From: Novosphingobium subterraneum
GTDB lineage: Bacteria; Pseudomonadota; Alphaproteobacteria; Sphingomonadales; Sphingomonadaceae
Reading direction: 5' to 3'
Assembly (NCBI RefSeq): GCF_000807925.1
Contig: NZ_JRVC01000030.1
Coordinates: forward strand, 1 to 49,460
DNA length: 49,460 nt
Position numbers and translations under genes: made by a program
The notes under the pieces: model-generated
What the model was told of the DNA's origin: nothing
Database searches by the model: none
Seen by the model: the letters and a program-made list of their open reading frames with translations, nothing else
Part shown: positions 41,704 to 49,460 of the stretch, in pieces
How the letters are laid out: every line of letters starts with the position of its first letter
How positions within the stretch are numbered: position 1 is the first letter of the stretch

Positions 41704-41726
41704 TTGCATAATATGCAATGCGTTGC
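41704..41726. promoter_or_regulatory. palindrome and shared motif upstream of the reductase gene
   Basis: TTGCATA-A-TATGCAA (41704-41718) is a perfect 7-bp inverted repeat, and it runs straight into GCAATGCGTTGC (41715-41726), the motif also found upstream of the aldolase gene. The site is 70-92 bp upstream of the reductase start, a normal operator position. Confidence 0.5.
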
Positions 41727-41747
41727 GAGATTTTGCCCGCGCTAGGT

Positions 41748-43388
41748 TTATTCCTGGATTTCCAACTTTTCAAGACGCAAGGCGAGCTGCCGACGGGTAA
41801 AGCCTAAGGTGCGCGCCGCGCGCGCAACGTTGCCCCCACTCGCATCAAGGGCCTCGCGGATCACCAGCCCTTCCATCTCCAGCAGGCTTCCGCCCCCATC
41901 GACGATCAGATCCAGCATCTGGCGCACCAAGCCGGCGCGATCGCCGACATTGTCAACGGCGCTGATCCTGCCATCGTTGGTCATGCCCATCGTCGGCTTC
42001 AATTCGAGACCGTCGGTTTCGAGGAACAGGTGCCTGACGTCGATCGCTCGCCCGTCGTCCGCCAGCAGCACGGCACGTTCCACCATTCGCTCGAGTTCGC
42101 GCACATTACCGGGGAAATCGTACACCAGCAGCGCGTTGATCGCCCGCGGGGTGAAGCCCGATACCGTTCGGCCATGGCGCATGGCATAATGCAGACGGAA
42201 GTGTTCCAGCAGCACCGGAATGTCCTCGCGGCGCTGGCGCAGCGGCGGCACCCGGACCGGCAAAGTCGATATCCGGTAGAACAAGTCGGCACGAAACGTG
42301 CCTTCCCGCACCGCCTCGTTAAGTTCCACATTGGATGCTGCGATCAATCGGACATCCACCTTGATCGTCCGCGTATCGCCGACCCGCTCGAACTCACCTT
42401 CCTGGACAGCGCGCAGAATCTTCGATTGTGCAAGTGGCGACAGTGTCGAAATCTCGTCCAGGAACAGCGTGCCGCCATTGGCCAGCTCGAACCGACCGGG
42501 CCGGGCGGCAACCGCGCCAGTATAGGCCCCCTTGGCCACGCCGAACAGCTCCGATTCGATCAACCCCTCGGGGATCGCCGCGCAGTTGAGCGCGATGAAC
42601 GGCTCCGCCTCGCGCATGCTCAGCCGATGAGCGAGCTTGGCCAGCACTTCCTTGCCGACCCCGGTCTCGCCCATTAACAGCAGCGTCGCATTGCTCGACG
42701 CGGTGCGTTCGATCATGGTCTTGGCTGAGAGGAACCCTGCCGAGATCCCAATCACCGTTTGGCCCCCATCATGCCGCGTTTCGGGCAGGACCAGCGGCGT
42801 CGCGGCCAATTCGAGGTTGTCCAACTGATCCCATTCGGGTTTTGGTTTGGCGTGAAGTACGCAGGCGGCATCGCCTCGCCCCGCACATTCCACTTCGCGC
42901 ATGATGATCGGTTGTCCCGCGAAGGTTGTGGCAAAGCCGCTGGCAAAGCCAGTCTGCATCCAGCACACCGGGTCAGTGCTGTACCCGGTCGCGCTGAGAT
43001 GGATCGCCGCCTCGATCGAATCGTGGACCCTGAACCGGCCTTCGAAATGCCCTCGCGAGGAATCATTTTCCAGGATTTCGATCTGGGTCCAGCCAAACCC
43101 GGTCAAGGCGTGCGCCTGCGGTCCGACCGCGAATGCTTCAAGATAATCACCATCCGGGCGTAATTTTTTCGCGCCGATCGCGCACCGTGCGCCTTCGGCA
43201 AAACCGACACCCCAGAAGAACCGGCTGGCCGCTTCGTGCCCCAATTCGGCAACTAGGCGGCTGCGCCAGCTGGCCAGAGCCGCTTGGCTGAGCAGTACGC
43301 AGCGTTCACCATCGTGCCAGATCCGGCCCATTTCCGGTGAGAACTGCAGCTTGCTGGCAATGTCGGCGTAGCCTGGAAGTGTCTTCAT
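41748..43388 (-). CDS. XylR/DmpR-type sigma-54-dependent activator
   Basis: This 546-residue protein has the classical order: XylR_N effector-sensing domain (about 10-115), V4R domain (about 130-185, with the Cys-containing VECAGRGDAACVLH), AAA+ domain with Walker A GETGVGKE (240-247), GAYTGA (287-292) and Walker B TLFLDEI (307-313), and a C-terminal Fis-type helix-turn-helix (about 505-546, ASGGNVARAARTLGFTRRQL). The contact loop is GAYTGA rather than the common GAFTGA. It faces away from the plus-strand oxygenase operon, whose promoter region it shares. By family, an aromatic effector would release the AAA+ domain from repression by the N-terminal domain. Confidence 0.93.
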   Translation of the reverse strand: MKTLPGYADIASKLQFSPEMGRIWHDGERCVLLSQAALASWRSRLVAELGHEAASRFFWGVGFAEGARCAIGAKKLRPDGDYLEAFAVGPQAHALTGFGWTQIEILENDSSRGHFEGRFRVHDSIEAAIHLSATGYSTDPVCWMQTGFASGFATTFAGQPIIMREVECAGRGDAACVLHAKPKPEWDQLDNLELAATPLVLPETRHDGGQTVIGISAGFLSAKTMIERTASSNATLLLMGETGVGKEVLAKLAHRLSMREAEPFIALNCAAIPEGLIESELFGVAKGAYTGAVAARPGRFELANGGTLFLDEISTLSPLAQSKILRAVQEGEFERVGDTRTIKVDVRLIAASNVELNEAVREGTFRADLFYRISTLPVRVPPLRQRREDIPVLLEHFRLHYAMRHGRTVSGFTPRAINALLVYDFPGNVRELERMVERAVLLADDGRAIDVRHLFLETDGLELKPTMGMTNDGRISAVDNVGDRAGLVRQMLDLIVDGGGSLLEMEGLVIREALDASGGNVARAARTLGFTRRQLALRLEKLEIQE

Positions 43389-43433
43389 CCGGTCAGGCTA
43401 TCAGATTCGTAACTTTCGGGCCAGACTCAAGCC

Positions 43434-43455
43434 TCGACATTTACATTTACGTCGA
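43434..43455. promoter_or_regulatory. candidate upstream activating site for the sigma-54 regulator
   Basis: TCGAC (43434-43438) and GTCGA (43451-43455) form an inverted repeat with 12 bases between, about 70-90 bp upstream of the sigma-54 promoter. This is the normal range for enhancer sites of XylR-like proteins. Only 5 bp per arm are conserved, so it is tentative. Confidence 0.4.
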
Positions 43456-43521
43456 TCTGCAAGCTGCCTCGCAGTGGGATTGACCAACCCGGACTGCTGT
43501 AAACCGGTAAGAAACCGATAT

Positions 43522-43537
43522 TGGCACGACTCGTGCT
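43522..43537 (+). promoter_or_regulatory. sigma-54 promoter of the oxygenase operon
   Basis: TGGCAC-GACTC-GTGCT has the invariant GG (43523-43524) and GC (43535-43536) ten bases apart, with only one mismatch in the -12 box (G for T). It is 63 bp upstream of ATG 43601 and next to the divergent XylR-like gene, so the match is functionally consistent. Confidence 0.8.
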
Positions 43538-43600
43538 TAGAACTTTCGCGACACGAAAAATCGATGCCGACTTTAGCCATACTGTGCGGGAGAGGATCAA

Positions 43601-44953
43601 ATGAACGACAGCATTGCCGATCTGGTTGATTCCCGCACCGGGCGCCAATCGCGCTCGATCTACGCGAGCGAAGACATTTATCGGCAGGAACTTGAGCGGA
43701 TCTTCGGGCGCTGCTGGCTGTTTCTGGTCCACACCAGCCAGATTCCGAAGCCGGGCGACTATTTCCGCACCTTCATGGGCGAAGACGATGTGATCGTGAT
43801 CCGCCAGAAGGACGGGTCGATCAAGGCGTTCCTCAACAGCTGTACCCATCGCGGCAACCGGATCTGCCGCGCCGATCGCGGCAATGCGCGCGCTTTCACC
43901 TGCAACTATCACGGCTGGTCTTTTTCCCCGGACGGCGCGCTCTCCGGGGTGCCGCTGGAAAACGAGGCCTATTTCGGCGAACTCGACCGCACCAAGTTCG
44001 GCCTGATCCCGGTGACGAAAGTGGCCGAGTATAAGGGCCTGGTGTTCGGCTGCTGGGATGCCAATTCGCCCAGCCTCGATGACTATCTGGGCGATGCCAA
44101 GTTTTTCCTCGATGTCTGGCTGGATGCCATGCCAGGCGGATCGGCACTGCTCGGCGAGACGCAGAAGATGGTGCTGGGCACCAACTGGAAGCTGCCAGTC
44201 GAGAACGTCTGCGGCGATGGCTATCACCTGGGCTGGGCCCATGCCGGCGCTATGGCGGCGGTCCAGTCGATGGACCTCACCGGGCTCAGCGTCGGCAATT
44301 CCGGGGTCGATCTCGATGGCGGGCTGTCGGTCGCCGGCATGAACGGGCACATGGTCCTGAGCGCGCTCGACGGCGTTTCCGGCTATGCCTTCTATCCCGA
44401 TCCCAAGCCGATCCTCGAATACCTGGAGGCCAACCGCCAGACGGTGATCGACCGTCTGGGCGAAGTGCGCGGCAGGCAGGTGTGGGGTGCGCAGGTCAAC
44501 ATCACCATTTTCCCCAACCTGCAGCTGCTGCCCGGGCTCAACTGGTTCCGGGTCTATCATCCCAAGGGTCCCGGCCAGATCGAGCAGTGGACCTGGGCCA
44601 TGGCCGAAAACGACATGCCCGAGGCGGTGAAAGCGCAGATCCTCGAAAACCAGTGCCTGACCTTCGGCCTGGCAGGCCTGTTCGACAACGACGATGGCGA
44701 CAATCTGACCGCCTGCACCGAACAGTCGCGCGGCTGGCGCACGGCGCAGATGGATGTCTACACCAACATGGCGCTGGGCCGCTCGGGCAAGCGCGAGGGC
44801 TTCCCCGGCGATATCGCCGCCGGCTTGGTAAGCGAACACAACCAGCGCTATTTCTACCGCCGCTGGCAAGAGCACATGATGGCGGAAACTTGGGCCGAAG
44901 TGCCCACGTACAACATCAACTCGTTGACCGAACAGGAAGCCGAGCATGCTTGA
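43601..44953 (+). CDS. Rieske dioxygenase alpha subunit (first tandem copy)
   Basis: This 450-residue protein starts at ATG 43601, with GAGAGG 6 bases upstream. The Rieske cluster ligands are Cys81-x-His83 and Cys101-x2-His104 (SCTHRGN, CNYHGW). The iron site has His209 and His214 in CGDGYHLGWAH, with Asp206 as the bridging residue. The pattern matches the benzoate/salicylate/naphthalene-type alpha subunits with separate beta subunits. It overlaps the beta gene by 8 bp. It is the first gene behind the sigma-54 promoter. Confidence 0.93.
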   Translation: MNDSIADLVDSRTGRQSRSIYASEDIYRQELERIFGRCWLFLVHTSQIPKPGDYFRTFMGEDDVIVIRQKDGSIKAFLNSCTHRGNRICRADRGNARAFTCNYHGWSFSPDGALSGVPLENEAYFGELDRTKFGLIPVTKVAEYKGLVFGCWDANSPSLDDYLGDAKFFLDVWLDAMPGGSALLGETQKMVLGTNWKLPVENVCGDGYHLGWAHAGAMAAVQSMDLTGLSVGNSGVDLDGGLSVAGMNGHMVLSALDGVSGYAFYPDPKPILEYLEANRQTVIDRLGEVRGRQVWGAQVNITIFPNLQLLPGLNWFRVYHPKGPGQIEQWTWAMAENDMPEAVKAQILENQCLTFGLAGLFDNDDGDNLTACTEQSRGWRTAQMDVYTNMALGRSGKREGFPGDIAAGLVSEHNQRYFYRRWQEHMMAETWAEVPTYNINSLTEQEAEHA

Positions 44954-45473
44954 CCGGCCGCTTGCCCCTCCACCGGTGGAGGTGATCGTTGCTGTCACCC
45001 AGGCACTCCACCGCGAAGCCCGGCTGCTCGACAACGAAGATTTCGAAGGCTGGCTGGCCATGCTCGGCAAAGACGTCAGCTATCGCCTTGAACTGAAGAG
45101 CCGAAGGTTCCGCGCTGACCGTTCGCCGCCTTTACCACTTGGCCCAGGGGTAATCTTCAACGAGGATCTGGGTCGGCTCAAAATGCGGGTGGATCGCCTG
45201 AAATCCGGCTTCGTCTGGGCCGAGGATCCTCCCAACTACATCCGCCGCGCTGTCTCCAACGTGGAGGTTCTGGCCACCCAGGCCGATAACGAGGTGCGGG
45301 TCCATTCTGTGCTGGTGATGCACCGGAACCGGATCGACGGCACTACCCGCCTGCTCACCGCCGGACGCACCGACCTCTGGCGCAGCGAAGGCGGCGCGTG
45401 GCTGCTCACCGCGCGCGAGATCGTGCTGGACCATTCCGTGCTGCCGGACAGCAACCTCAACGCCTTTTTCTGA
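44946..45473 (+). CDS. Rieske dioxygenase beta subunit (first pair)
   Basis: This 175-residue NTF2-like small subunit has its ATG inside the end of the alpha gene. Typical elements are LHREARLLDNEDFEGWL at the start, RAVSNVEVLA in the middle and WLLTAREIVLDHSVLPDSNLNAFF at the end. No cofactor motif is expected. It is translated together with the alpha subunit. Confidence 0.9.
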   Translation: MLDRPLAPPPVEVIVAVTQALHREARLLDNEDFEGWLAMLGKDVSYRLELKSRRFRADRSPPLPLGPGVIFNEDLGRLKMRVDRLKSGFVWAEDPPNYIRRAVSNVEVLATQADNEVRVHSVLVMHRNRIDGTTRLLTAGRTDLWRSEGGAWLLTAREIVLDHSVLPDSNLNAFF

Positions 45474-45498
45474 ACAATCCTGACGGGAGAGAACAATC

Positions 45499-46866
45499 AT
45501 GCGCTTCGAACGTATCGGTCGCGAACCGGATTATTCACGCTACATGGACCTCAAGGAAGGCTGGCTTGACCGCCGGATCTTTTCGGATGCCGACATCTAC
45601 GAGGAGGAGCTGTACCGCATTTTCGCGCGGTCGTGGCTGTTCGTTGCCCACGAAAGCCAGATCCCCAGTTCCGGAGACTTCCTGACGACCCACATGGGCG
45701 AAGATGCGGTGATCGTCGCCCGCCAGCCCGACGGATCGATCCGGGTCATGCTCAATTCCTGCCCGCACCGCGGCAATAAGGTGTGCTTCGCCGATGCCGG
45801 GAACACCCGTCGGTTCGTCTGCAATTACCACGGCTGGGCGTTTGACACCGCCGGCGACCTCAAGGGCATGCACGAGGAATATTGCTACGACGCGGGCGAT
45901 ATCGACTTCAAGAACCATGGCCTCAAGAACGTCGCCAAGGTCGGCAACTACAAGGGCCTGGTGTTCGCCACCTTCAACAGCGATGCGCCGAGCCTGGAAG
46001 CCTGGCTAGGCGATTTCCGGTGGTATCTCGACATGATCCTCGACAACGAGGAAGGCGGCACCGAATTCATTGGCGGCTGCATCAAGTCGGTGATCAGCGC
46101 GAACTGGAAGTTCGGGGTCGAGAACTTCATCGGCGACGCTTACCACGCCGGCTGGACGCATGATTCGGGCACTCGGTCGATGAACAACGGCCAGCCGTTC
46201 CCGCCGATCGACATGGATAATTCCTATCACGCCAGCGTGAACGGCCACGGCTGGGAATTCGGCACCGAAGGCGTGGGCGACCTCTTCCTGCTCGGGCGCC
46301 CCAAGGTGATGGACTATTACAACAAGATCCGCCCGAAGATGGCGGAACGCCTGGGCGAGATGCGCTCGAAGATCTTCGGTTCGGTCGCCTCGGCATCGAT
46401 CTTCCCCAACGTCTCGTTCCTGCCGGGCATTTCCACCTTCCGCCAGTGGCAACCCAAGGGGCCGATGCAGTTCGAATTGAAGACCTGGGTGATCGTCAAC
46501 AAGAACATGCCCGACGACATCAAGGAGGAAGTGACCAAGGGCGTGATGCAGACCTTCGGCCCCGGTGGCACCTTCGAGATGGATGACGGGGAAAACTGGG
46601 AGAACTGCACCACCGTCAACCGCGGCGTCGTCACCCGGCACGAGCGCCTGCACTATCGCTGCGGGATCGGCCGCCAGATCGAACATGATACCCTGCCGGG
46701 CATCGTCTATCGCGGCCAGTACAACGACGCCAACCAGCGCGGCTTCTACCAGCGCTGGCTCGACATGATGACCCATGACGAATTCGGCAAGATGCCGGCA
46801 CGGCCCGAACCGCAGCTGGGCAATGTGGCCGAAACCCGCGACCTTCCCGGCCTGTTCGCGCTCTGA
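45499..46866 (+). CDS. Rieske dioxygenase alpha subunit (second tandem copy)
   Basis: This 455-residue protein has a Shine-Dalgarno (GGGAGAG) before ATG 45499. Rieske ligands are Cys88-x-His90 and Cys108-x2-His111 (SCPHRGN, CNYHGW). The iron site shows His216 and His221 in IGDAYHAGWTH, with Asp213 bridging. It is clearly paralogous to the upstream alpha subunit, with strong identity in the Rieske part, but has different residues around the active site (GDAYHAGWTHDSG against GDGYHLGWAHAGA), so its substrate range or position of attack probably differs. It is 25 bp from the previous beta gene. Confidence 0.93.
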   Translation: MRFERIGREPDYSRYMDLKEGWLDRRIFSDADIYEEELYRIFARSWLFVAHESQIPSSGDFLTTHMGEDAVIVARQPDGSIRVMLNSCPHRGNKVCFADAGNTRRFVCNYHGWAFDTAGDLKGMHEEYCYDAGDIDFKNHGLKNVAKVGNYKGLVFATFNSDAPSLEAWLGDFRWYLDMILDNEEGGTEFIGGCIKSVISANWKFGVENFIGDAYHAGWTHDSGTRSMNNGQPFPPIDMDNSYHASVNGHGWEFGTEGVGDLFLLGRPKVMDYYNKIRPKMAERLGEMRSKIFGSVASASIFPNVSFLPGISTFRQWQPKGPMQFELKTWVIVNKNMPDDIKEEVTKGVMQTFGPGGTFEMDDGENWENCTTVNRGVVTRHERLHYRCGIGRQIEHDTLPGIVYRGQYNDANQRGFYQRWLDMMTHDEFGKMPARPEPQLGNVAETRDLPGLFAL

Positions 46867-46880
46867 GAGGAACTACAGCT

Positions 46881-47432
46881 ATGACCGACACCGCAACGAT
46901 CGAGCGCACGCGCGAAGGGACTACCGCATCGCTCGAACTGACCCACGCGCTGACCCAGACGCTGTATCGCGAAGCACGGCTGCTCGACGATGAACACTAC
47001 AAGGCCTGGACCAGCATGCTGGCGGAAGACCTGCATTACCACATGCCGGGGATCGAAACCCGCTATCGCCGCGACAAGACCGAGCAGGTGACCGACCTGA
47101 CCCGGATGGCCTATTACAACGACAGCAAGCCCGAAATCCTCAAGCGGCTTTCGCGGCTCGAGACCGGAACGGCCTGGTCGGAGGATCCGGCGACGCGCTA
47201 CACCCATATCATCACCAACGTCGAGGTGGAGCTTACCGAAAACACCGACGAGTTCCGGGTCTATTCGAACTTCTATGCCTATCGCAATCGCAACGAACGC
47301 GACGAGGATTCGCTGATCGGCAACCGTATCGATATCTGGCGCCAGGTCGGCAACAGCTTTCAACTGGTCAAACGCCGAGCGATCCTCAAGCACAATGTGA
47401 TGTTGAGCAAGAACCTCAACATCTACGTTTAG
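46881..47432 (+). CDS. Rieske dioxygenase beta subunit (second pair)
   Basis: This 183-residue small subunit is preceded by GAGAGG and lies 14 bp after its alpha subunit gene. It is homologous to the first beta subunit (LYREARLLDDEHYKAWTSML, THIITNVEVELTE, FQLVKRRAILKHNVMLSKNLNIYV). It is the last enzyme gene of the operon. No terminator is evident in the 50 bp before the receptor gene, so read-through is possible. Confidence 0.9.
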   Translation: MTDTATIERTREGTTASLELTHALTQTLYREARLLDDEHYKAWTSMLAEDLHYHMPGIETRYRRDKTEQVTDLTRMAYYNDSKPEILKRLSRLETGTAWSEDPATRYTHIITNVEVELTENTDEFRVYSNFYAYRNRNERDEDSLIGNRIDIWRQVGNSFQLVKRRAILKHNVMLSKNLNIYV

Positions 47433-47482
47433 TCTATCCACGCTTATAAATAAAAATACATCAACAAGAGGGAGAATGCCAA

Positions 47483-49459
47483 GTGACAAAGCAATTGATG
47501 AATTTCAGGAAGGTCTTCCTGCGCGCCAGCACTTCAGCCATCATTGGGCTGACTTGCCTTGCACCGATGACGGCGCATGCCCAGGATGCTGCGGCAAGCG
47601 AACCTCAGGCCGACGCCCCGGCATCGGGTGGCCTTGAAGAAATCATCGTGACCGCTCGCAAGCGAGCCGAGAATCTGCAGGAAACTCCCGTTGCAATCAC
47701 GGCAATGAACGCAGGAATGCTCGAAGCACGGCAGATTAACAATGTCGCACAGGTCGCTAAATTTGCTCCTAATGTGAACATCCAGCCGGTCGCGAATATT
47801 TCCGGATCAAGTGCTTCGCTGACAGCGTTCATCCGTGGCGTTGGGCAGACCGACTTCAACATCACGGTCGATCCAGGTGTCGGGGTTTACGTCGATGGCG
47901 TCTACGTCGCTCGCTCCGTTGGCGCGCTGCTTGATATGGCCGACATTTCCGACGTTCAGATTTTGCGCGGGCCACAAGGAACCCTGTTTGGCAAGAACAC
48001 GATTGGTGGCGCCATTGTTGTTAACTCGATGCAGCCACAGAAAGATTTCGACCTAAAGCTCGAAGCCGTTACCGGACGCTACAATCGCGCAGATTTCAAG
48101 GGCATGATCAACGTGCCGCTGAGTGACAATCTCGCGATGCGCGCGGTTGCATCCTACGAAACCCGCGACGGTTTTCAGAGACGCCTGTTCGATGGCGGTC
48201 GCCAAGGCAACAAGGATAGCTTTGGCGCCCGGCTGGCGTTCAAGTGGGAGCCGACCGACAAGCTGACGGTCAACCTCAGCGGCGATATCAATATCCGTCG
48301 TGAAGAGCAGACAGCAATCTCACTCATCGAACTGCGAGACCAGCCGGTTCCGTTGCGTTTTGTGGAGATTCCCAACAGCGCCCCCCCTGGGGGCACCAAT
48401 CGTCTGATCGCCGCGCCGAGCTCGATGTATTTTTGGAACAAGATCTCCGCGGTCGGGGCCGCTACGGGCGCCTGCGGCGCGGCTTGGGGCGGGTTTGGGC
48501 CCACCGGTCCGATTCCTGGAACGCTGGCCCCGACCAGCAACCCTAATTGCGCCAGCACGCGCTGGATTACCGGGGATCCTGATACGACTTGGGCCGGCGG
48601 CAACAACCGCTCGGATTTCGATCTATGGGGAGTTAACCTGACGCTCGACTATGACTTCGGTGATATCAGCCTGAAGTCGATCAGTTCCTATCGTGATCAG
48701 AAATCGAGGTTCGAATATGATTTCGACGGCACTCCGCACAACATTTTGCAGCTCACCAACAATATCGATCTGTGGCAGGCATCACAAGAGCTCCAGCTAA
48801 CCGGTAGTGTTCTGGATGATCGACTGAAGTTTGTTCTGGGCGCATACTATCTAAAGGAAAAAGGCCAGGATAAGGAACCGTTGGAGTTCGGGTTCGCCCA
48901 ATTCTTCTCCGGTGGCAAAATCGACAACGATAGCTATGCGTCATACCTGCAGGCCACCTTCAAGGTAACCGACCGGTTCTCGATCACGCCGGGCATTCGT
49001 TACACCAACGAAACCAAGCGGTTCGATCCGTCGCTACAAGTCATCTACAATGATAGGTCGCGGTTCGATCCAGTGCTGGCCTCACTTTATCCCAATGGCG
49101 CTTTCATTGCCTTCAGCCAGTGCCTCGTCGGGCAGGCCGTGCCGGGCGTGATCCCACCAGGCGTCCCCGGCTTCGAAGCCTTCGCCGGTTTCCCGCTTCC
49201 AGGCGGATGCACGCCTTCGGCAACGAACCCGGGAGGCAACCACACGATGCCAGCTGTGCAAGTCCAGGCCAAGGCGAAGGAATGGACACCAGCGATTTCG
49301 GCGGACTACAAGATCACTGACGACACCTTGATCTATGCATCCTACTCAAAAGGCTTCAAGAACGGCGGGTTCAGCCAGCGCATTGCGGATTCCGACGATG
49401 GCGCGCATGTATTCCGATCTGATGCCGCGCAGCGTTCCGATTTGATCGCGCGCAGGTGA
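47483..49459 (+). CDS. TonB-dependent receptor, truncated at the C-terminus
   Basis: This outer-membrane receptor has a GTG start at 47483 with GAGGGAGA upstream; ATG 47498 is possible. A signal peptide ends near MTAHAQ, a TonB-box-like EEIIVTARKRAENLQETPVAI follows, then the plug domain (about 50-165, with RGVGQTDFNITVDPGVGVYVDGVYV and ILRGPQGTLFGKN) and beta-barrel strands. The frame ends at TGA 49457-49459 after 658 residues, just after SYSKGFKNGGFSQR. Relatives normally run 750-850 residues and end in Phe, so about 100 barrel residues are missing. The last 15 residues look unlike the family, which suggests a frameshift or insertion breakpoint. It probably served uptake of the aromatic substrate. 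Confidence 0.85.
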   Translation: MTKQLMNFRKVFLRASTSAIIGLTCLAPMTAHAQDAAASEPQADAPASGGLEEIIVTARKRAENLQETPVAITAMNAGMLEARQINNVAQVAKFAPNVNIQPVANISGSSASLTAFIRGVGQTDFNITVDPGVGVYVDGVYVARSVGALLDMADISDVQILRGPQGTLFGKNTIGGAIVVNSMQPQKDFDLKLEAVTGRYNRADFKGMINVPLSDNLAMRAVASYETRDGFQRRLFDGGRQGNKDSFGARLAFKWEPTDKLTVNLSGDINIRREEQTAISLIELRDQPVPLRFVEIPNSAPPGGTNRLIAAPSSMYFWNKISAVGAATGACGAAWGGFGPTGPIPGTLAPTSNPNCASTRWITGDPDTTWAGGNNRSDFDLWGVNLTLDYDFGDISLKSISSYRDQKSRFEYDFDGTPHNILQLTNNIDLWQASQELQLTGSVLDDRLKFVLGAYYLKEKGQDKEPLEFGFAQFFSGGKIDNDSYASYLQATFKVTDRFSITPGIRYTNETKRFDPSLQVIYNDRSRFDPVLASLYPNGAFIAFSQCLVGQAVPGVIPPGVPGFEAFAGFPLPGGCTPSATNPGGNHTMPAVQVQAKAKEWTPAISADYKITDDTLIYASYSKGFKNGGFSQRIADSDDGAHVFRSDAAQRSDLIARR

Positions 49460-49460
49460 C

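Noticed and set aside
43427..45070. A 547-residue open frame on the minus strand opposite the first plus-strand Rieske genes
   Set aside because: It is antisense to alpha and beta subunit genes with full catalytic motifs. Long open antisense frames are expected in GC3-rich DNA, and its composition is atypical.
1..49460. CRISPR arrays, tRNA/rRNA genes, insertion sequences and integrons
   Set aside because: No regularly spaced repeats, cloverleaf or rRNA sequence, transposase, terminal inverted repeat pair or integrase gene was seen on either strand.

Overview
The window looks like part of a large conjugative catabolic plasmid (or integrated conjugative element) of an alphaproteobacterium, most likely a sphingomonad such as Novosphingobium or Sphingobium. 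This is inferred from the GC-rich, strongly GC3-biased genes, a complete F-type (MPF-F) conjugation cluster with a MobF relaxase, and Rieske-oxygenase-based aromatic catabolism next to a TonB-dependent receptor. No rRNA, tRNA or CRISPR array was seen.

Layout. (1) 1-1398: end of an unknown gene, two small unrecognised genes with terminators, and a 454-bp gene-free stretch with phased 7-bp direct repeats that is a good oriT/relaxosome candidate. (2) 1399-7871, plus strand: ribbon-helix-helix protein, TraD coupling protein, TraI relaxase-helicase, then three small genes ending at a terminator. (3) 7953-11148: small unrecognised genes and a divergent pair of FCD-type (GntR-like) regulators. (4) 31318 down to 11152, minus strand: one tightly packed transfer operon, traA-L-E-K-B-dsbC-V-C-orf-trbI-S26 peptidase-W-orf-U-trbC-N-wHTH-F-H-G. 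Its ATPase gene traC carries an in-frame amber codon. (5) 31319-33677: an operator-like array of inverted repeats upstream of traA, two regulator-like genes, a small membrane protein and a VirB1-like transglycosylase.

(6) 33858-39448, minus strand: a seven-gene catabolic operon made of a hydratase-aldolase, Rieske alpha and beta subunits, a LigJ-like amidohydrolase with an ATT start, a RidA-family protein and two RraA/LigK-like genes. (7) 39600-41634: BenD/XylL-like cis-diol dehydrogenase (plus) convergent with a ferredoxin reductase (minus). (8) 41748-43388, minus strand: XylR/DmpR-type sigma-54 activator. (9) 43601-47432, plus strand: two tandem Rieske alpha-beta pairs behind a good sigma-54 promoter. 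(10) 47483-49459: a TonB-dependent receptor gene that stops early, at the window edge.

How it works together (inference). The receptor would import an aromatic compound. The XylR-like protein would sense it and switch on the sigma-54 promoter. Rieske oxygenases, fed by the FAD reductase and a ferredoxin encoded elsewhere, would make cis-diols for the SDR to rearomatise. The aldolase would remove pyruvate from a benzylidenepyruvate-type side chain. The LigJ/LigK-like pair would finish carboxylated meta-cleavage products to central metabolites. No ring-cleavage dioxygenase and no ferredoxin gene is present, so the pathway is incomplete here and its substrate cannot be named.
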